Shown: one piece after another, positions 1-5,800 of the stretch
How positions within the stretch are numbered: position 1 is the first letter of the stretch
Layout: each line of letters begins with the position of its first letter
From: an uncultured Sutterella sp.
Lineage (GTDB): Bacteria; Pseudomonadota; Gammaproteobacteria; Burkholderiales; Burkholderiaceae_F
Assembly: GCA_905192805.1 (NCBI GenBank)
Contig: CAJJMF010000102.1
Coordinates: forward strand, 1 to 8,985
Direction of reading: 5' to 3'
DNA length: 8,985 nucleotides
The notes under the pieces: generated by a model
Seen by the model: the letters and a program-made list of their open reading frames with translations, nothing else
The model's database searches: none
Told to the model about the DNA's origin: nothing
Position numbers and translations under genes: made by a program

Positions 1-36
1 TGTATTTCCAGTGAAAGTAGGACATTGCCGGGCTCA
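1..36 (+). rRNA. rrf: 5S ribosomal RNA, 3' end only
   Basis: The first ~36 bases match the 3' end of a proteobacterial 5S rRNA: the GTGAAAGTAGG segment, then the last helix strand reading TTGCCGGGCT. E. coli 5S ends in the comparable GCGAGAGTAGGGAACTGCCAGGCA. The 5' part lies outside the window. A strong intrinsic terminator about ten bases later fits the end of an rRNA operon read rightward, so 16S and 23S genes are expected to the left (inference). The exact 3' end is uncertain by a few bases. Confidence 0.85.
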
Positions 37-45
37 CTATTAAAG

Positions 46-88
46 AACCCCGTTGCTGAGTATTCAGCAGCGGGGTTTTCCTTTATTT
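46..88 (+). terminator. Intrinsic terminator of the rRNA operon
   Basis: AACCCCGTTGCTGA (46-59) pairs with TCAGCAGCGGGGTT (64-77) across a four-base GTAT loop. That gives 14 base pairs with a single T-G wobble, GC-rich at the base, followed by the T-rich run TTTTCCTTTATTT. This is a textbook Rho-independent terminator just after the 5S gene. Its tail runs into the first DnaA box at 87. Confidence 0.92.
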
Positions 89-319
89 ATCCACACTATA
101 TCCTCCACTTCTATAAGGCTCATTCAAGCATGGCCTCCAGTGGGCATGGGCGACTTATCCACAGTTCATAGGGTAGGTTCAGGAAAGATATTCACAATTT
201 TCCACAAGTCTTCTTTCTTTTATGGACTTGATAAAATGCCTTATAAATCATTAAGATAAATACTATAGGGAAAGATTTTGGTAAAAGTTATCCACAGAAA
301 AAATGTCTCTTGTGTATAA
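87..319. promoter_or_regulatory. Cluster of DnaA boxes in a gene-free AT-rich region
   Basis: Seen directly: exact matches to the DnaA box TTATNCACA at 87-95 (+, TTATCCACA), 155-163 (+, TTATCCACA), 288-296 (+, TTATCCACA) and 311-319 (-, TTATACACA). One-mismatch copies lie at 188-196 (ATATTCACA) and 198-206 (TTTTCCACA), exactly 10 bp apart. An AT-rich stretch at about 209-275 lies between the fourth and fifth boxes and could be an unwinding element. Four exact 9-mers in 233 bp is far above chance. DnaA binds such boxes at chromosomal origins, at titration sites and at regulated promoters. Neither dnaA, dnaN, gidA nor parAB is in the window, and the rRNA operon to the left is read towards this region, which would be head-on to a fork leaving it. 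The role is therefore open; DnaA binding is likely, origin function is unproven. Confidence 0.7.
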
Positions 320-370
320 CTAATCGAAACCACACGGCGTCAGTTGTTTTGTGATTTATCCTTACTCAGG

Positions 371-399
371 TTCTGAGACTTAACGTTTTCGCGTAAAAT
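371..399 (+). promoter_or_regulatory. Possible sigma70 promoter for lptFG
   Basis: TTCTGA (371-376) and TAAAAT (394-399) are separated by 17 bp, about 95 bp upstream of the lptF start. The -10 is good and the -35 is poor (three of six). A small inverted repeat CTCAG-GTT-CTGAG (365-377) overlaps the -35. Other weak -10-like sequences exist nearer the gene (TATATA at 442-447), so the true start of transcription is uncertain. Confidence 0.3.
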
Positions 400-494
400 T
401 CTCAACAGCAGTTTATTCATCGACGGTTTGTCTTGATACTGTATATAGCGACGCTTTTTTTCGCGTACCGTATCTCGTTGATTAGGTTTACATA

Positions 495-1634
495 ATGATT
501 CTTCAGCGCTCTTTAGCGACAGAGCTAGCCAATACCATCGGTGGGGTGTTTACCGTTCTCTATACCATTGTGTTAGCGGTAGGGATGGTTCGTGTCTTAG
601 GTCTAGCTTCGGGGGGAGCCATTGCCAACTCCGAAGTGTTACAGATGATTCTGTATAACTCCCTTACCTACATTGCCCCTCTATTGGCGCTCTCTATGTT
701 TGTCTCTGTCTTGATCACCATGATGCGTTGGTGGCAAGACAATGAAATGGTTGTCTGGTTTTCTTCGGGTGGTCGCTCGCTTTTAGCGTGGATTCGTCCT
801 GTGTTACGTGTTACGATTCCGATGACCCTCTTGATTGCGGTCTTGAGTATTGTGGTCTCGCCGTGGGCTCGATCCCAAACGGAAGTTATTCGGAATAAAT
901 TTGAGCAAAAAGAAGAAGTGGATCAATTGAGCACTGGGCGGTTTATTGAATTACAAAATGGGCGCAGAGTGCTTTTTGTCGAATCCGTTGACCAAGATAA
1001 CAGCACCGTTGGTAAAGTGTTTGTGGCTGATCGCTCGAAGGACAGTGATGCAGCTTTAGTTGCGGATTCGGGAGCGATTCAGGTCAATGAGGAGGGTGAT
1101 CGCTACGTCATTCTCAAAGATGGTCGTCGCTATGATGTTCAGCATGATAATGCGCAAACCCGTGTTGTGGATTTCAAAGAGTACGGCTTACGTCTCGATG
1201 TGAAGATCGATAATCCTTGGCAGACCTCGAAGATGCAAGCCCAACCGATGAGTGTTCTAGTCGCTCAACACACCGACAAAGCCCTTGCCGAGGTGTTCTG
1301 GCGCTTATGTTGGCCGTTAGCCACGCTGAATTTAGCCCTGCTAGCGGTTCCTCTTTCATGCAGCAGTCCCCGTGCTGGCCGTAGTCTTAATCTCATTTTC
1401 GCATCGTTGATTTATATCTTGTATTTGAATGGAATCACGCTCACCCAGAATTTCATCGAACAAGGACGTGTCAATTATTGGGTGGGATTAGCTGCCTTAA
1501 ATGGGGCTGTGTTCTTCATTACGGTATTGCTTTACTATCGGTGGGTGTATTGCACACGTTGGTTACCCAAGTGGCTATCGCCCTGGTACTGGCGCTACCG
1601 TGCGCAAAATGAATTGTCGGGAGATAAGTCATGA
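495..1634 (+). CDS. lptF: LPS export ABC transporter permease LptF
   Basis: This is one of the two permease subunits of the LptB2FG exporter, which takes lipopolysaccharide from the outer leaflet of the inner membrane and passes it to the LptC-LptA-LptDE bridge. The 379-residue protein has the usual length and layout of the YjgP/YjgQ family. Three membrane segments lie near residues 13-34, 52-76 and 97-120, then a periplasmic jellyroll domain at about 121-262, then three more segments near 264-286, 296-317 and 324-347. The start MILQRSLATELANT and the segment EMVVWFSSGGRSLLAWIRPVLR match betaproteobacterial LptF proteins as I know them. The ATG is placed by that match; AGG eight bases upstream (484-486) is a weak ribosome binding site. 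The stop overlaps the lptG start by four bases (ATGA). The ATPase LptB is not in the window, as expected, since it usually sits with lptA and lptC elsewhere. Confidence 0.96.
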   Translation: MILQRSLATELANTIGGVFTVLYTIVLAVGMVRVLGLASGGAIANSEVLQMILYNSLTYIAPLLALSMFVSVLITMMRWWQDNEMVVWFSSGGRSLLAWIRPVLRVTIPMTLLIAVLSIVVSPWARSQTEVIRNKFEQKEEVDQLSTGRFIELQNGRRVLFVESVDQDNSTVGKVFVADRSKDSDAALVADSGAIQVNEEGDRYVILKDGRRYDVQHDNAQTRVVDFKEYGLRLDVKIDNPWQTSKMQAQPMSVLVAQHTDKALAEVFWRLCWPLATLNLALLAVPLSCSSPRAGRSLNLIFASLIYILYLNGITLTQNFIEQGRVNYWVGLAALNGAVFFITVLLYYRWVYCTRWLPKWLSPWYWRYRAQNELSGDKS

Positions 1635-2761
1635 CCGTTATTACCCGTCAATTTACCAAGGATATTTTGTCCTCTACGTTATTCGCTCTGACTGCGCTCG
1701 TGGCTTTGTTTGCCTTCTTCGATTTGGTCGGTCAGTTGGACACTGTTGGAAATGGCCGTACCCTCGGTGATGTGTTCTTACTTACGGGGCTGGCCATTCC
1801 AGGACGCGTGTATCAGGTAATGCCTCTGGCGGCCTTGTTGGCGTCGATTTATACCATGTCACGTTGGGCAGCAAGCTCTGAGTTTACTGTCTTACGTGTT
1901 GCTGGACTTTCTCCATTAAAACTCTGCGCCAGTGTCTCGGTCTCTGCCGTTATTATCCTGTCGACAACGTATTTGTTTGGTGAATTTTTAGCGCCACCCG
2001 CTGAAAAATATGCGGTAGAAGTAAAAACCTTAGCCAAGGCGGCGAATTTAACGGCTCGAGGCTACTCTTCGGGGCTGTGGCTTCGCGATATGGGTAATCA
2101 AGAGCAACCGCTCAACCGCTACATCAATGTGAGCTATATCCGTGCGGATAATAATCGCGAAACAGGTCCTTGGCGTGTCTTCGAGTTTGATCAGTCAGGC
2201 CATTTGCGTCGCATGTTGAACTCCCAGTCCGCCTCGTATGTCAACGATCAAGGTTGGATTCTCCATAACGTAAATATCAGTGAGTATCCAGTGATCCCTC
2301 GTGGTGAAGAAGAACAAAAAGAACTCTCGGTTACCCGTCGTACCGAGCAGTCACTTGTGTTTGGATCCACCTTAGGCCCAGAAATGCTCTCTGTGTTCAC
2401 AAGTCGTCCTGATGATATGTCGATACGTGACTTGTCCCGATTCATCAATCATCTCAATGCCAATAGCCAAGATACTGAGAAGTATGAAATCTCTTTTTGG
2501 ACAAAGATTTTCTATCCTCTGTCGACCTTGGTTATGCTGATGTTATCGCTACCCTTTGCCTACATGAATGCTCGCTCGGGAGGGATGGCCATTAAGATGT
2601 TTGCGGGCATTATGATTGGGATCACGTTCTACGCGTTAAGTAACATCTTTGCCTATTTAGGCACTACCACGATGCTCTCTCCGATGTTGGCAGCGTTGCT
2701 ACCCACTTTGGGCATGCTTATCGTGGGTGGTTTCGCCTTAGCGATGGTGGAGCGTCGATAG
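1631..2761 (+). CDS. lptG: LPS export ABC transporter permease LptG
   Basis: This is the partner permease of LptF in the LptB2FG lipopolysaccharide exporter of the inner membrane. The 376-residue protein shows the same layout: membrane segments near residues 12-35, 57-77 and 96-119, a periplasmic jellyroll domain at about 120-285 (with the NRYINVSYIRAD strand region), and segments near 291-311, 317-340 and 348-371. The segment VYQVMPLAALLASIYTMSRWAASSEFTVLRVAGLS is typical of LptG, including the cytoplasmic coupling region after the second helix that contacts LptB. The start lies inside the lptF stop (ATGA at 1631-1634), and GGGAG at 1619-1623 gives a good ribosome binding site, so the two genes are very likely one operon with coupled translation. 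The downstream neighbour is the convergent uvrA, beyond a hairpin, so the operon probably ends here. No frameshift or missing region was seen. Confidence 0.96.
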   Translation: MTVITRQFTKDILSSTLFALTALVALFAFFDLVGQLDTVGNGRTLGDVFLLTGLAIPGRVYQVMPLAALLASIYTMSRWAASSEFTVLRVAGLSPLKLCASVSVSAVIILSTTYLFGEFLAPPAEKYAVEVKTLAKAANLTARGYSSGLWLRDMGNQEQPLNRYINVSYIRADNNRETGPWRVFEFDQSGHLRRMLNSQSASYVNDQGWILHNVNISEYPVIPRGEEEQKELSVTRRTEQSLVFGSTLGPEMLSVFTSRPDDMSIRDLSRFINHLNANSQDTEKYEISFWTKIFYPLSTLVMLMLSLPFAYMNARSGGMAIKMFAGIMIGITFYALSNIFAYLGTTTMLSPMLAALLPTLGMLIVGGFALAMVERR

Positions 2762-2772
2762 ACCACAACACA

Positions 2773-2811
2773 AGGGACTCCTATCCGAGCTTGATTTAGA
2801 TAGGAGTCCCT
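2773..2811. terminator. Hairpin between convergent lptG and uvrA, likely bidirectional terminator
   Basis: AGGGACTCCTATC (2773-2785) and GATAGGAGTCCCT (2799-2811) are perfect reverse complements: a 13-bp stem with a 13-base loop. It starts 11 bases after the lptG stop and ends 25 bases before the uvrA stop. The position suits a shared terminator of two convergent units. However, neither side has a clear run of T after the stem, so it may instead act as a 3' end stabilising hairpin or work with Rho. Confidence 0.65.
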
Positions 2812-2836
2812 AGATCACTTTAAGCCAAGTCTGACT

Positions 2837-5800
2837 TTATTGGGATGACGAAGACCGGGAGCGCTTCGGTTTTTTCCGGGCTTGATGATGGCTTAAAAAT
2901 TCGGCTAAGGCTACGCCAGTCATGGTTTTTTCTTGACTGATTTGGTACGGTTCGCCCTCGCCGACGATTTGCCCCCCTTCATTACCCGCTTCGGGACCAA
3001 GATCAATAATCCAATCGGCCTCTGCCATCATATCTAGGTTGTGTTCCACAACAACAACGGTGTTCCCGGCATTCACCAGCCGTTTCACGACGGCAATGAG
3101 CTTGGCTACATCGTTCATGTGTAGCCCCACGGTCGGTTCATCCAATACGTAAAGGGCTTTACGCGCAGCGTTACTACGTGTGTTGGGTTTCACTTTGGCC
3201 AGTTCGGTGACCAGTTTGATGCGTTGTGCTTCACCACCGGAGAGCGTCGAAGAGTGTTGCCCCAGTCTCAAGTAACCCAGTCCTACGTCTTGCATTAAGG
3301 AAAGTGGGTGAGCAATGAGCGGAATGTTTTGAAAAAGCTCGTAGGCCTCATCAACGGACATATCGAGTACATCGCCAATCGACTTCCCTTGCCAGGCCAC
3401 CGAAAGGGTTTCGGCATCAAAACGTTGGCCATGGCAAGCCTCACATTCCACCTTCACATCGGGCAGGAAGTTCATTTCTACGGTCAGCATCCCTTGCCCT
3501 AAGCACACTGGGCAACGTCCTCCTTCTGTGTTAAAGGAAAAACGAGAGGCGTTATAACCGCGCGCTAAGCTATCCGGATGTTGGGCAAACAAGTCACGGA
3601 TATGATTAAACACACCGATATAGGTGGCAGGACAGGAACGGGAAGTTTTCCCAATAGGGGTTTGATCTACTTGGAGGACACGCGCTACTTGCTCGATGCC
3701 CTCAATACGATCACAGTGAGACCATTGGGGAGACGCTCCTGCCTTGAGTGTGACATTCTGTGCGAGATTTTTGTAAAGAATCTCACGAACTAATGTGGAT
3801 TTCCCCGACCCAGACACCCCTGTGACGACCACCAGTTTTCCTAAAGGAATGTCGACGTGATCAATCTTGAGGTTATTGAGCTTGGGCTGTCGCAAGGTCA
3901 GGTGAGGATCGTGCTCACGATTAAAGGGATGCTCTGCGTGCCCGGTATGCACTAACGGTTCACGGAGATAACGCCCAGTGACCGAATCAGGATGACGTTC
4001 AATCGTTTTAATGTCCCCGTGGGCGACCAGACGACCCCCCTGCGATCCGGCTCCAGGCCCAATGTCAATGATGTGCTCGGCTGCACGAATAGTGTCCTCA
4101 TCGTGCTCGACTACTAAGAGCGTATTGCCTTGTCGAGTCAATTGCTGAATCACGTCTAGGAGCATTTTGTTGTCACGCGGATGTAAACCAATTGTGGGTT
4201 CATCCAAAACATAGCAGACCCCACGCAGATTGCTACCGAGTTGGGCTGCTAATCGAATGCGTTGAGATTCACCACCTGAAAGCGTGGGGGCAGACCGATC
4301 AAGGTTCAAGTATTTCAAACCCACTTGCTTGAGAAAACGCAGTCGAGAGATGATTTCATCGATCGCCGTTTGTCCAATGGCTTTTTCACGGTCCTCTAAG
4401 TGAAGCGAGCTAAAGAATGTCAACGCCTCCTCAACACTCATCCGGGCAATTTGGGCAATGCCTTGGTTATGCCAGAATACATTGAGGGAGGTTGGGTTTA
4501 AACGTAAGCCATGACAGGACGGACAGACTGGGTTCTCGCCCTCATCGGGAGCTTTAATTTCGTCAATGAATTGCGATTGCATTTCGGCACGTTTCGCTTT
4601 ACGTACAGCATCCGTAATAATCCCGTAGCCCAAACAATGCGAACACGCTCCAGTGGGGGAGTTGTAGGAAAACTGTTTGGGGTCAAGCGAAGGAAAGCCT
4701 CGCCCACATTCGGGACACGTGTTGACTTCAGAGAGAAAGAAGGTGTGTTCGGCGCATCGTACGATCAGTGAACCGTTGCCTAACTTCAAAATCTGACTCA
4801 AGGCCTCCTCATTTAATTTACCCTCACGCGATGTGATGGTCCCCATTAGCGCATCGATGGAATGCTCACTGTAGCGATCGAGTGTGGGTAGTTTTTCCAT
4901 TAAATGAACCGTTTCACCGTCCACAATGGCTTCTTTGACCGAAAGCTGGCGTAATTGCGTAAAGAGCGTTTTGAACGTCCCTTTTTTATTTCGTACAACG
5001 GGGGCATACACATAAAGTGGAGCCTTTTGCACATAGGTGTCAATCAAGTGCGTCATCTGCTCACTGACGGCATTGCTGTGCGCAACGGAAACTGGCACAT
5101 GGCAATCAGGGCAATACTGAGTCCCGAGTTTGGCATAAATGAGTCGTAAGAAATGGTAGAGCTCGGTCATCGTGGCGACCGTAGAGCGGAGCCCACCTCG
5201 ACTGGTACGTTGCTCAATGGCTACCGTGGGAGGGATCCCTTGGACTAAATCGACATCGGGCAAGGGAGGGGGTTGAACCATGGAGCGCGCATAGGCGTTT
5301 AAGGACTCCAGGTAACGACGCTGCCCTTCTGCAAAAACAATGTCAAAAGCGATGGTTGACTTCCCCGAACCCGAGGGGCCAGTGATGACGGTAAATTGTT
5401 CCCGCGGAATGGCGAGGTTGAGGTTCTTGAGATTATGTTCGCGCGCCCCCATGATATCGATGTGAGGTAAGTACTCACTTCGTGTTTTTGGCGGGGGAAA
5501 ATTGAAAAACGATGCGCGGGAGGTTTCTCCGGCGAGGGTATTGAGCCAAGCGGATAGGGCGGCCCCCGTGTGAGAGGAGGCCTGTGCTGCCACAATAGCC
5601 TCCGGGGTGCCTTCAAAGGTCACTTTTCCTCCCTTGTCACCTCCTTCAGGCCCTAATTCAACAAGCCAATCGGAATTGGCAATGACATCGAGATTGTGTT
5701 CGACAATCAACACGGAGTGTCCGAGACTCACGAGCTTACTAAACACGTCCATTAAGACTTGGATATCTTGGAAGTGTAGCCCGGTTGTTGGTTCGTCAAA

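Noticed and set aside
53..259. A 68-residue open frame on the + strand just after the 5S terminator
   Set aside because: It starts inside the terminator stem, has no ribosome binding site, spans three of the DnaA boxes (exact and near), and its product resembles no family I know.
2773..2811. An insertion-sequence end or REP-like repeat between lptG and uvrA
   Set aside because: There is a single hairpin with no second copy in the window, no flanking duplication and no transposase; a shared 3' end for the convergent genes explains it.
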